Shown: positions 1 to 8,984 of the stretch, piece by piece | How the letters are laid out: the number at the start of each line of letters is the position of its first letter | Position numbering within the stretch: position 1 is the stretch's first letter | Assembly: GCA_018665505.1 (NCBI GenBank) | Contig: JABJCS010000582.1 | Coordinates: forward strand, 1 to 9,131 | DNA: 9,131 nucleotides | Direction of reading: 5' to 3' | Source: Alphaproteobacteria bacterium | GTDB taxonomy: Bacteria > Pseudomonadota > Alphaproteobacteria > UBA8366 | Notes under the pieces: generated by a model | What the model was told of the DNA's origin: nothing | Databases searched by the model: none | Seen by the model: only the letters and a program-made list of their open reading frames with translations | Translations under genes and position numbers: made by a program

Positions 1-1
1 C

Positions 2-739
2 TGGCTGTCCGCCGCCACGCAGTTCGTTGTGCAGGAAACTTACCGTGGATTGTCGCTCGGTGCGATTGGCTTGCGGCCGGACGTGAAGCTCGACATCACA
101 CCATTGGAAGCACGTAAGGCGATGGCGCGTCTCAAGGAAGCCATCGATATTCTTCATCGTAAGTCACCGTTCAGCATTCGCGCGATCGAAACCCTGCAAA
201 GCGCCGGAAATGTTGTGATCGTCTATGATCCGCATTTCCCGAAAAGCCGATTTTCCGGCCTCACCATCGCCGCGTATTTCCCCGAGTATTATCAGGCTGG
301 CGGTTCGTCTAAACAGTTCGTCACCGTTGTCGGGCGATACGGAGCGAAGTGGCCCGCCGCCGAGCTCGCTGCCGTCTTGGTGCACGAATTGGTCGGCCAT
401 GGCATGCAGCGCTATAGAGGCCGTTTAGAGCACGTGCGCACCATCGATTTGGAGTGCGAAGCTTATCTCTACGAAGAGCGCGCCTATCAGGATATTGGGC
501 TTGATAAGCTATCGACTGAGATGATTAAGTTCCGCCGAACGTTGGAGGACAATTGGTGCAAAACCTTCCGCATGCACACCCGGCGCTCTCATCCGAGTAG
601 CGTCGCGTTGTGGGAACGGCTTAATCCCGATGTTCCGGGAATCCTCAAGGTTTATCTCGATTATATCGAAGTGCTCCGTAAGAATGGTGCGGCCCGGAAG
701 GCGATCGATATCGAACGTCGCGAGGGATTGCGACGCTAG
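2..739 (+). CDS. Putative HEXXGH metalloprotease-like protein, 5' end outside window
   Basis: I do not recognise this gene as a named family. The reading frame is open from base 2 to the TAG at 737-739. A GTG at 29 is the first possible start, but no Shine-Dalgarno lies before it, so the gene probably begins left of the window. Numbering from that GTG, residues 119-124 are H-E-L-V-G-H, followed by GMQ, and 18 residues later comes E-C-E-A-Y-L-Y-E-E (142-150). HEXXGH (one residue longer than HEXXH) with a downstream Glu-rich ECxAE-like helix recalls the zinc site of M49 dipeptidyl peptidase III. At about 240 residues, however, this protein is far too short to be M49, and the spacing between motifs is much shorter. 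A basic C-terminal tail follows. No signal peptide or membrane segment is visible in the part present. The gene ends 6 bp from the converging hydrolase gene. The coding call is firm; protease activity is inference. Confidence 0.7.
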   Translation, partial: WLSAATQFVVQETYRGLSLGAIGLRPDVKLDITPLEARKAMARLKEAIDILHRKSPFSIRAIETLQSAGNVVIVYDPHFPKSRFSGLTIAAYFPEYYQAGGSSKQFVTVVGRYGAKWPAAELAAVLVHELVGHGMQRYRGRLEHVRTIDLECEAYLYEERAYQDIGLDKLSTEMIKFRRTLEDNWCKTFRMHTRRSHPSSVALWERLNPDVPGILKVYLDYIEVLRKNGAARKAIDIERREGLRR

Positions 740-745
740 AGCCTT

Positions 746-1525
746 TTATTTCCGGTTAAACTCAGTCTCTAAAAACGCCATTGTTCGCTGCCAGGCGAGT
801 GCTGCGTCTTTATTGTCGTATCGACTGCCAGTCGGATTGGCGAATGCATGGCCGGCTTCATACCAATGGCTGATCGAGCGTTTCTGTGCCTTCAGCATGC
901 CCAATTCGAACAGCGTGACCATGTCGCGGTTGATCCACATGTCGTGCGTTGCGAAATGACCCATGACCGGTCCTTTGAGATGCCGCAGTTCGCCGGTTGG
1001 ATGATTGACCCGGCCATAATAGACGACGGTAGCATCGACGGGCTCGACCGTGGCCGCGCTGAGTGCCCAGCCACCACCGAAGCACCATCCGATAGTCGCC
1101 AGTTTGCCGTTGACGCTCTCTTGTGATTTTAACCATTGAAGCCATTTTCGGCTTATCTCTAAGGCCTCGGCCCGCCCGACCCGGCCCATCAGCCGTTTCG
1201 CATCGTTGCGCACTGTGGCCACCCTCCCGTCAAAGAGGTCGACGGCGAGAGCGACATAGCCCTTTTCCGCGAATTCCTGGGCCACGGCCTTGATTTGATC
1301 GTTTACACCCCACCATTCGTGGAACAACACGACCGCGGGTGCGGGCGTCCGTTTGGGAAGGCCGAGATACGCACTCACTGTCTTGCCATGTGTAAGCTTC
1401 ATTGAGTGCCGCTCCAACAGTGAAGCCGCCGCGTGCGCGAGTTTTGGATCGCCAAGGATTGTCGCGAGAGGCAGACCGGCGATGCTCGCGGTCATTCCTG
1501 TTAATATTTCACGACGATTGTGCAT
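746..1525 (-). CDS. Dienelactone hydrolase family protein with twin-arginine signal
   Basis: This is an alpha/beta-hydrolase of the dienelactone hydrolase (carboxymethylenebutenolidase) family, 259 aa. The family's residues are all visible: Glu70 in LFHEWWG, nucleophile Cys148 in GWCFGGG, Asp195 in ATHDMW and His226 in EAGHAFAN. A Cys rather than Ser nucleophile is typical of DLH. The N-terminus carries N-R-R-E-I-L (residues 3-8), then a hydrophobic stretch and a plausible AHA cleavage site near residue 32. I therefore infer export by the Tat system to the periplasm. The ATG at 1525 is supported by an AGGAG nine bases upstream and by the signal peptide it completes. Family members cleave cyclic lactones or esters; the real substrate here is unknown and no aromatic-degradation genes are nearby. 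The gene lies downstream of secA on the same strand with a 154-bp gap, so it is likely transcribed separately or by read-through. Confidence 0.9.
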   Translation of the reverse strand: MHNRREILTGMTASIAGLPLATILGDPKLAHAAASLLERHSMKLTHGKTVSAYLGLPKRTPAPAVVLFHEWWGVNDQIKAVAQEFAEKGYVALAVDLFDGRVATVRNDAKRLMGRVGRAEALEISRKWLQWLKSQESVNGKLATIGWCFGGGWALSAATVEPVDATVVYYGRVNHPTGELRHLKGPVMGHFATHDMWINRDMVTLFELGMLKAQKRSISHWYEAGHAFANPTGSRYDNKDAALAWQRTMAFLETEFNRK

Positions 1526-1534
1526 ATCGGTTCG

Positions 1535-1539
1535 CTCCT
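1535..1539 (-). promoter_or_regulatory. Ribosome binding site of the dienelactone hydrolase gene
   Basis: The minus strand reads AGGAG with nine bases before the ATG at 1525. It supports the start that keeps the Tat signal peptide intact. Confidence 0.6.
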
Positions 1540-1626
1540 GCCAGCCGGAGGAAATGATGCGTGGTGCGGCGGGATATAGCTACATGAAAATAAAATTCGC
1601 CATTCCGGGCGCGGAGCGAATCTGGA

Positions 1627-1632
1627 ATTATA
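1627..1632 (-). promoter_or_regulatory. Possible -10 element upstream of the dienelactone hydrolase gene
   Basis: On the minus strand this reads exactly TATAAT, in the 154-bp gap between the secA stop and the hydrolase start. It would give a leader of roughly 90 nt. No convincing TTGACA-like -35 is found at 16-18 bp spacing, so the call rests on one hexamer. The gap otherwise holds a 12-bp palindrome (1647-1658) and an AT-rich patch around 1585-1597, without a clear terminator for secA. Confidence 0.25.
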
Positions 1633-1679
1633 GCCGGGCATTCCCACCGTCGCGACGGCGGTTCGTCGGTCGTTGTGTC

Positions 1680-4412
<2,733 letters not shown>

Positions 4413-4417
4413 CGCGA

Positions 4418-4421
4418 CCTC
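4418..4421 (-). promoter_or_regulatory. Ribosome binding site that fixes the secA start
   Basis: The minus strand reads GAGG with five bases before the ATG at 4412. It favours this start over the upstream in-frame ATG at 4535. Confidence 0.6.
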
Positions 4422-4448
4422 GAATACAGGGAAACTACAATTGTGAAA

Positions 4449-4468
4449 CGCATCGGCGTGGCGATGCG
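4449..4468 (-). promoter_or_regulatory. Dyad/stem-loop at the predicted secA transcription start
   Basis: CGCATCG (4449-4455) and CGATGCG (4462-4468) form a perfect 7-bp inverted repeat around a 6-base loop. With the -10 at 4476-4481 on the minus strand, transcription should begin near 4469. The secA message would then start with this hairpin; as DNA, the same dyad could be an operator. The inverted repeat is seen directly; either role is inference. Confidence 0.4.
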
Positions 4469-4475
4469 CTGGTGA

Positions 4476-4504
4476 CATATGATGGTCTAAAACCCGCCTG
4501 TCAA
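4476..4504 (-). promoter_or_regulatory. secA promoter (-35 TTGACA, -10 CATATG)
   Basis: On the minus strand, positions 4504-4499 read TTGACA, a perfect sigma-70-type -35. After exactly 17 bases comes CATATG (4481-4476), a moderate -10 match. The predicted start near 4469 leaves a leader of about 57 nt before the secA ATG. The -35 match and the spacing make this the best promoter in the window. Confidence 0.55.
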
Positions 4505-4599
4505 CGAATAGCGCGTGTTTCCAGCGCAAGCGCACATATGCCTATCCTCCGGATAAATAGGTGTAAAGACCAACTTGGGTCCGGCATGACGTCCAACAC

Positions 4600-4627
4600 T
4601 TGTTCCGCGCCGATACATATGCATTAT
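4600..4627 (+). promoter_or_regulatory. Candidate promoter of the parvulin-argJ operon
   Basis: TTGTTC (4600-4605) and CATTAT (4622-4627) are separated by 16 bp; each matches the sigma-70 consensus at four of six positions. The resulting leader would be about 65 nt and ends with GAGGG (4688-4692), seven bases before the ATG at 4700. It is the best forward-strand candidate in the gap but is weak. Confidence 0.25.
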
Positions 4628-4699
4628 GCCAATTAAGATGCAGACTGGCTAAAAGACAGGAAAACAAGGCATCTTTTCGATGTGATTGAGGGATAATCG

Positions 4700-5578
4700 A
4701 TGTTTCTTCGCGCCATTGCTACCGTGCTGACTGTTACAGCGGCAATCCTCTTTGCGCCCGCTTCCGCCGACGCCCAATCGGTGCGCGACCGCTTGGCCAA
4801 GGACGTGGTTATCGCGACGGTCGATGGTGAACAAATACTCTCCAGCCAGATCCTTCAAGCTTTCCAACAATTGCCCCGTCAACATCGCCAGCGCGGATTG
4901 CGGGCTGTCTACGGTCAGCTCCTTGAGGAGTTGATCAATGGGAGGTTGCTGACGATCCATGGTCGTTTGAACAACCTCGCGGGTGATCCCGAAGTGAAGA
5001 CGGCGGTCAAAGTCGCCGAAGATTCGATCATCGGACGGGTCTATTTGAATCGCTTGGTCAAGCAAAGCATCACGGAAGAAAAGCTGAAAGCCCGTTACGA
5101 CGAGCTTGCGAAGAAAACGCCATCGCGGCCGGAAGTGCGGGCCCGCCATATCCTGGTGTCGACCGAAGACGAAGCGAAAGAAGTCGTGAAGATGATCAAG
5201 GGCGGGCAGCCGTTCGCGGAAGTCGCGAAGGTTCATTCAAAGGATCCCGCTGCTCCGCAAGGTGGTGACCTCGGCTATTTTCGCCAGAGTGATATGGTGA
5301 AACCCTTTGCTGATAGAGCCTTCGCGATGAAACCGGGCGAGATGACCGAAACAGCGGTAAAGACGGAATTCGGCTGGCATATCATTAAGGTCGAGGATCG
5401 GCGGAATAGTTCCGTCCCACCGTTCGCTCAAGTGCGTCCGCAAATTACCCGCGATCTCGGACGCCTTCTCACCGCTGAAATTCTGACGTCCGCGCGAGGC
5501 GCTGCCAAAATCGAGCGTTTCACGCTTGAAGGCCAGCCTCTACCGCCGCCAAGTGTCGCTAAACCTGCTAAGAAGTAG
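4700..5578 (+). CDS. Parvulin-type peptidyl-prolyl cis-trans isomerase, exported
   Basis: This 292-aa protein is a PpiC/SurA-type folding factor that isomerises Xaa-Pro bonds in exported proteins. A signal peptide is clear: Arg4, a hydrophobic core at residues 5-20, and an ASADAQ cleavage region near 22-26, which places the protein in the periplasm or lipid-anchored space (no lipobox Cys is seen). An alpha-helical SurA_N-like region (about 35-140) precedes a single rotamase domain (about 146-235). That domain has the hallmarks ARHILV (His150), GGDLGYF (188-194), KPGE (211-214) and FGWHIIKV (224-231, His227). A proline- and lysine-rich tail ends the protein. GAGGG seven bases upstream supports the ATG. 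It is the first gene of the operon and divergent from secA, matching a shared role in protein export. It could be a chaperone more than an enzyme; the parvulin assignment itself is secure. Confidence 0.93.
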   Translation: MFLRAIATVLTVTAAILFAPASADAQSVRDRLAKDVVIATVDGEQILSSQILQAFQQLPRQHRQRGLRAVYGQLLEELINGRLLTIHGRLNNLAGDPEVKTAVKVAEDSIIGRVYLNRLVKQSITEEKLKARYDELAKKTPSRPEVRARHILVSTEDEAKEVVKMIKGGQPFAEVAKVHSKDPAAPQGGDLGYFRQSDMVKPFADRAFAMKPGEMTETAVKTEFGWHIIKVEDRRNSSVPPFAQVRPQITRDLGRLLTAEILTSARGAAKIERFTLEGQPLPPPSVAKPAKK

Positions 5579-5585
5579 ACAGATC

Positions 5586-6815
5586 ATGTTCAAGAAATCG
5601 CCCCTCGCGCCCAGTCGTTTTCCTGTTTTGGCGCCGGTGCCGGGTGTCCGCGTCGCGGGCGTCTCCGCCGGTTTAAAAGAGAGCGGCCGCCATGATTTAT
5701 TTTTCGCCGAACTCGCGAAAGGCTCGACAGTCGCTGGTGTCTTCACGCAATCGAAATGCTCCTCCGCGCCGGTGGATTGGTGCCGCTCGATCTTGAAGAC
5801 GGGGCGCATTCGAGGTCTTGTGGTCAATTCAGGCAACGCCAATGCGTTTACCGGCAAGGCGGGCGACCGCACGGTCGAGTATACCGTCGCGGAGACGGCG
5901 AAACGTCTTGGTTGCCGCCGGAACGAGATATACATCGCCTCGACCGGCGTGATCGGCGTTCCCGTCGAACAGGATTATATCGCGAGCAAATTGCCCTTGG
6001 TCACCCGCAAGCTCGGCAAGGCGAAATGGGCCGATGCCGCGGCGGCGATCATGACCACCGACACGTTCCCAAAAGCATCCATGCGCAAGGTGAAGATCGG
6101 CAAATCCGAGGTAACTCTTGTCGGCATCGCCAAGGGATCCGGCATGATCGCGCCAGATATGGCGACAATGCTATCCTTTGTCTTTACCGATGCGAAGATA
6201 CCCGCTCCCATATTGCAGCGCCTGCTGCGCGATGCGGCCGACCGCTCCTTCAACAGCATCACCGTCGACAGCGATACTTCGACGAGCGACACGATGTTGC
6301 TGGCGGCGACGGGTCAGGCCAAACATCCGCGCGTCAGCGGTGTTGGCGATGCTCATCTTAAGAATTTCCGCGAAGCACTGCGCGAAGTGGCAGTCGATCT
6401 CGCGACCCAAGTGGTGCGCGACGGCGAGGGGGCACAAAAGTTCGTTACCATCGACGTCAGCGGCGCCGAATCTGCCGCAGCGGCGCGGCGCATCGGGCTC
6501 GCCATCGCGAATTCGCCCTTAGTGAAGACCGCGATTGCCGGCGGAGACCCGAACTGGGGCCGGGTCGTCATGGCCGTTGGTAAAGCCGGGGAGAAGGCCG
6601 ACCGAGATAAAATGTCCATCGGTATGGGCGGGCTGCCGATTACCGTCGAAGGGCAATTGGTCGACGGCTACGACGAATCTGTGACTGGCGCGCATATGTC
6701 GGGCCGAGAGGTCGAGATTGCCGTCGATGTCGGCGTCGGTCGCGGCAAAGCGCGGGTTTGGACTTGTGATCTGACCCACGGTTATATCGAGATCAACGCA
6801 GATTATAGAACCTGA
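5586..6815 (+). CDS. argJ: Bifunctional ornithine acetyltransferase / N-acetylglutamate synthase
   Basis: ArgJ moves the acetyl group from N-acetylornithine to glutamate, closing the acetyl cycle of arginine synthesis in the cytoplasm; many members can also use acetyl-CoA. The product is 409 aa, normal length. It is made as a precursor that cuts itself before the nucleophile threonine. That site is visible as APDMA-Thr194-MLSF. Other family residues are in place: oxyanion Thr120-Gly121 in ASTGVIG, Lys183 in AKGSGM, MTTDT (156-160), DGEG (279-282, Glu281), GGDPNWGR (319-326), and the C-terminal Asn404 and Thr409 in INADYRT. The ATG at 5586 is preferred over an in-frame ATG at 5526 that lies inside the parvulin gene. 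Only a weak purine-rich stretch precedes it, 7 nt after the parvulin stop, so translational coupling is likely. A divergent paralogue follows immediately. Confidence 0.97.
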   Translation: MFKKSPLAPSRFPVLAPVPGVRVAGVSAGLKESGRHDLFFAELAKGSTVAGVFTQSKCSSAPVDWCRSILKTGRIRGLVVNSGNANAFTGKAGDRTVEYTVAETAKRLGCRRNEIYIASTGVIGVPVEQDYIASKLPLVTRKLGKAKWADAAAAIMTTDTFPKASMRKVKIGKSEVTLVGIAKGSGMIAPDMATMLSFVFTDAKIPAPILQRLLRDAADRSFNSITVDSDTSTSDTMLLAATGQAKHPRVSGVGDAHLKNFREALREVAVDLATQVVRDGEGAQKFVTIDVSGAESAAAARRIGLAIANSPLVKTAIAGGDPNWGRVVMAVGKAGEKADRDKMSIGMGGLPITVEGQLVDGYDESVTGAHMSGREVEIAVDVGVGRGKARVWTCDLTHGYIEINADYRT

Positions 6816-6817
6816 GG
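6814..6817 (+). promoter_or_regulatory. Ribosome binding site of the second argJ, overlapping the argJ stop codon
   Basis: GAGG sits six bases before the ATG at 6824 and shares two bases with the TGA of the first argJ (6813-6815). This layout points to translational coupling, so the two paralogues should be made together. Confidence 0.55.
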
Positions 6818-6823
6818 TCTATC

Positions 6824-8008
6824 ATGCCTGAGAAAGACGCGTTTCCACCGTTGCCGAAAATCCCGAGTGTTGCGGGCGTCCGCATTTCGGGTGTCGCGGC
6901 CGGCCTGAAGGATAACGGCAAACAAGATTTGTTCGTCGCTGAATTGGTGCCGGGCTCGACCATCGCCGGCACGTTGACGCGCTCGCGGTGCCCTGGGATG
7001 CCGGTCGAATGGAGCAAGCGCCAGTTGCCGGGCGGCAAGGTCCGCGCCATTGTGGCAAGCTCGGGAAACTCGAACGTCTTTACGGGCGGACAAGGGCGCA
7101 AGCTGGTGGAGAACACGGCCGCCGCCGCCGCGAAATTGATTGGTTGCCGCACGTCGCAAGTCTTCCTCGCGTCGACGGGTGTCATCGGTGAGAAGAAAGA
7201 GACCCGTTTCGTCGCCGATAAAGTGCCGATGGGCGTGAAAGCGTTGAAGAAAACCGCGTGGCATGACGCCGCCCGCAGCATCATGACCACCGATCGGTTT
7301 CCGAAAGCAGCCGTGCGCAAAGTGAAGATCGGCAATGTCGATGTGACCTTGGCGGGTATTGCTAAGGGCTCGACCATGATTGCGCCAGATATGGGCACCA
7401 TGCTCTCGTTCTTGTTCACAGATGCGAAGATACCGGCGAAGGTGCTGCAAAGTTGTCTGACGCGGGCGGTCGACCGTTCGTTCAATTGTATCTCCGTCGA
7501 CGGTGACACCTCGACCAGCGATACGGTGTTGCTCTCCGCGACGGGACAGGTGAAACGCCAACCGAAGACCGAACGCGCCAGCGATCCTGCCTTAAGGGAT
7601 TTTCGCGCCGCACTTGAAGACATGACAATCGAGTTGGCCCGGATGATTGTGCGCGACGGCGCGGCAACGGGGAATTTGCTGACCTGTGATGTGGTCGGCG
7701 CGGAATCACAACGGGCGGCGCGAAATATCGGCCGGGCCATCGTCGATTCCACATTGGTGCGCAAGGGCATTGCCGGGGCGGAGCCTCGCGCGGGCCGCAT
7801 TGTCATGGCGGTCGGCAAAGCCGGGGAGAAAGCTGAACGAGATTTGCTGGGCATTTCCATCGGCGATGTCGTGGTGGCGAAAGCCGGAGAATCACTGCCT
7901 GATATTGATGAGGGTGCGGTGATCTCTCATCTCAAATCCGGTCAGGTACATTTAACAATCGATATCGGGATCGGACGCGGCAAGGCCCGGGTCTGGTCCG
8001 CGCTGTAG
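6824..8008 (+). CDS. Divergent ArgJ paralogue (ArgJ-like Ntn acyltransferase), C-terminally shortened
   Basis: This 394-aa protein aligns over nearly its whole length with the ArgJ just upstream, about half identical by eye. The self-processing site is kept as APDMG-Thr192-MLSF, together with oxyanion Thr118-Gly119 and Lys181, so it should still be able to cleave itself and hold a threonine nucleophile. Several residues that family members normally keep are gone. The last Thr of MTTDT is Arg158. The Glu of DGEG is Ala280. GGDPNWGR has become GAEPRAGR (318-325). The chain stops three residues after RVW, so the C-terminal Asn/Thr tail is absent. The reading frame is intact with normal composition, arguing against a pseudogene. 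It is coupled to argJ by an 8-nt gap and to the next gene by 1 nt. Its reaction is unknown: another acyl donor or acceptor, a structural partner of ArgJ, or a regulator are all possible. Confidence 0.9.
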   Translation: MPEKDAFPPLPKIPSVAGVRISGVAAGLKDNGKQDLFVAELVPGSTIAGTLTRSRCPGMPVEWSKRQLPGGKVRAIVASSGNSNVFTGGQGRKLVENTAAAAAKLIGCRTSQVFLASTGVIGEKKETRFVADKVPMGVKALKKTAWHDAARSIMTTDRFPKAAVRKVKIGNVDVTLAGIAKGSTMIAPDMGTMLSFLFTDAKIPAKVLQSCLTRAVDRSFNCISVDGDTSTSDTVLLSATGQVKRQPKTERASDPALRDFRAALEDMTIELARMIVRDGAATGNLLTCDVVGAESQRAARNIGRAIVDSTLVRKGIAGAEPRAGRIVMAVGKAGEKAERDLLGISIGDVVVAKAGESLPDIDEGAVISHLKSGQVHLTIDIGIGRGKARVWSAL

Positions 8009-8009
8009 C

Positions 8010-8984
8010 ATGTCGTCACCACCGGAAACCGGCTGCTGGGCGGCCGGAGCCGGATGGACGGGCCTGCCCTTCACCAGCGCGCAATTGCGGTTCCGCTCCC
8101 TAGACGAACGCGACCTGGAATCCTTAATTGAGTTCGCTGGAGACGAAGAGGTCGCCCGCTGGACGGCGGCTATCCCCCATCCTTTCAGCGAAGCGGATGG
8201 CCGCGCTTATATCGAAGCCTCGCAGCAAGAAAACCGGTTGGTCTTCGCGGTGGAAGAAATCGCGAGCGGCGATTTCATCGGATGCATTCGGATCGACGCG
8301 GAAGCGGCGGTCGGTGATATCGGCTATTGGGTTGCCCGGCCCCATTGGGGCAAGGGTTATGCCGGAGAAGCGGCGAAAAGGATCACGAGACTGGCCTTCG
8401 AAGCGTTGGAGCTGACGGCGCTCGAAGCGGAAGTGATGCAAGGTAACCTGGTCTCGGAGAAGGTCCTATTGGCGGCGGGATTTGAGAAGTCCGGCGAGGC
8501 GGTGGAGACGCGCGGACGTTGCGATGGTGTCGCGACATTTCGATATCAATTGGCGCAAAGGGACTGGGCGACGAATGCCGCCAGTAAACCGACCCTGCTC
8601 GTCGTCGCCGTGGCGATGGTGGATGCGGACGGCCGCGTGCTGATGGCGAAACGGCCCGCGGGTAAGAAGCTCGCCGGGCTGTGGGAATTTCCCGGTGGCA
8701 AGGTGTCCCTCGGTGAGACGCCGGAAGCGGCGCTGATCCGCGAATTAGAGGAAGAGCTGGGTGTTGATACCCGCGAGTCTTGCTTGGCGCCGTTTACTTT
8801 TGCGAGCCATGAATATGAAGATTTTCGCCTGCTGATGCCGCTCTATGTGTGCCGGGTTTGGCAAGGAACGCCGCAGCCGAAGGAAGGGCAGGAACTGTCC
8901 TGGGTGCGGCCGGTTCGGATGCGCGATTATCCGATGCCGCCCGCGGATGAGCCATTGGTGGCAATGCTTTGCGACCTGTTGTGA
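8010..8984 (+). CDS. GNAT acetyltransferase fused to MutT-like Nudix hydrolase
   Basis: One 324-aa frame carries two enzymes. Residues about 24-184 form a RimJ/RimL-type GNAT domain, with acetyl-CoA loop ARPHWGKGYAGEA (109-121) and the GNLVSEKVLLAAGF segment (145-158). Residues about 193-324 form a Nudix domain with a perfect box G-x5-E-x7-R-E-U-x-E-E-x-G-U (Gly230, Glu236, Arg244, Glu245, Glu248, Glu249, Gly251). The preceding AGLWEFPGGK (222-231) is typical of MutT, which hydrolyses 8-oxo-dGTP to keep it out of DNA. The GNAT half would acetylate a protein N-terminus or a small amine; its substrate is not readable. The linker between them is only about ten residues. The ATG lies one base after the paralogue's stop and lacks a clear Shine-Dalgarno, so re-initiation after argJ-like translation is likely. 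No internal start at the domain junction suggests separate Nudix synthesis. Confidence 0.93.
   Translation: MSSPPETGCWAAGAGWTGLPFTSAQLRFRSLDERDLESLIEFAGDEEVARWTAAIPHPFSEADGRAYIEASQQENRLVFAVEEIASGDFIGCIRIDAEAAVGDIGYWVARPHWGKGYAGEAAKRITRLAFEALELTALEAEVMQGNLVSEKVLLAAGFEKSGEAVETRGRCDGVATFRYQLAQRDWATNAASKPTLLVVAVAMVDADGRVLMAKRPAGKKLAGLWEFPGGKVSLGETPEAALIRELEEELGVDTRESCLAPFTFASHEYEDFRLLMPLYVCRVWQGTPQPKEGQELSWVRPVRMRDYPMPPADEPLVAMLCDLL

Larger units (their letters stand above)
4413..4699. other. Divergent secA / parvulin control region
   Basis: This 287-bp gene-free stretch lies between two divergent operons. Besides the secA promoter and dyad, it holds three CATATG palindromes (4476-4481, 4535-4540, 4616-4621). 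There is a small inverted repeat, TATCC-tcc-GGATA, at 4543-4555. An imperfect direct repeat of the type CCAAC...TTG..TCCG occurs at 4570-4583 and 4593-4607. A short stem, CATC/GATG, lies at 4670-4682 just before the parvulin ribosome binding site. I see no small gene in it. Confidence 0.6.

Noticed and set aside
716..750. Stem CGTCGC/GCGACG (716-721, 730-735) followed by a T-rich patch at 744-750 as a terminator for the first gene.
   Set aside because: The stem is only 6 bp with an 8-base loop, and the T-rich patch starts well after the stem. It also lies within coding sequence, so it is not convincing as an intrinsic terminator.
848..1126. Several short forward frames opposite the hydrolase and secA genes.
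   Set aside because: They are antisense to well-supported genes, have no ribosome binding sites that stand out, and their translations look arbitrary.
1647..1658. Palindrome CCGTCGCGACGG downstream of secA as a terminator.
   Set aside because: It has no loop and no following T-tract on the minus strand. It may be chance in GC-rich DNA.
4413..4535. Upstream extension of secA by 41 codons to an ATG at 4535.
   Set aside because: The added residues are unlike any SecA N-terminus and would cover the promoter. The ATG at 4412 has a good ribosome binding site and the family's normal start.
5526..5585. Earlier ATG for argJ inside the parvulin gene.
   Set aside because: It adds 20 residues not typical of ArgJ and overlaps a coding region. 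The ATG at 5586 gives the usual length.
6793..7860. Long minus-strand open frame (355 codons) opposite the second argJ, and another of 252 codons in the same place.
   Set aside because: Both lie fully antisense to a clear ArgJ-family gene. Their translations are low-complexity (Ser/Arg/Ala-rich) and match no family I know. They are shadows of codon bias.
6824..8008. Second argJ as a pseudogene.
   Set aside because: The frame is intact over 394 codons, substitutions are mostly conservative, the nucleophile site is kept, and it has its own ribosome binding site. Changed function fits better than decay.
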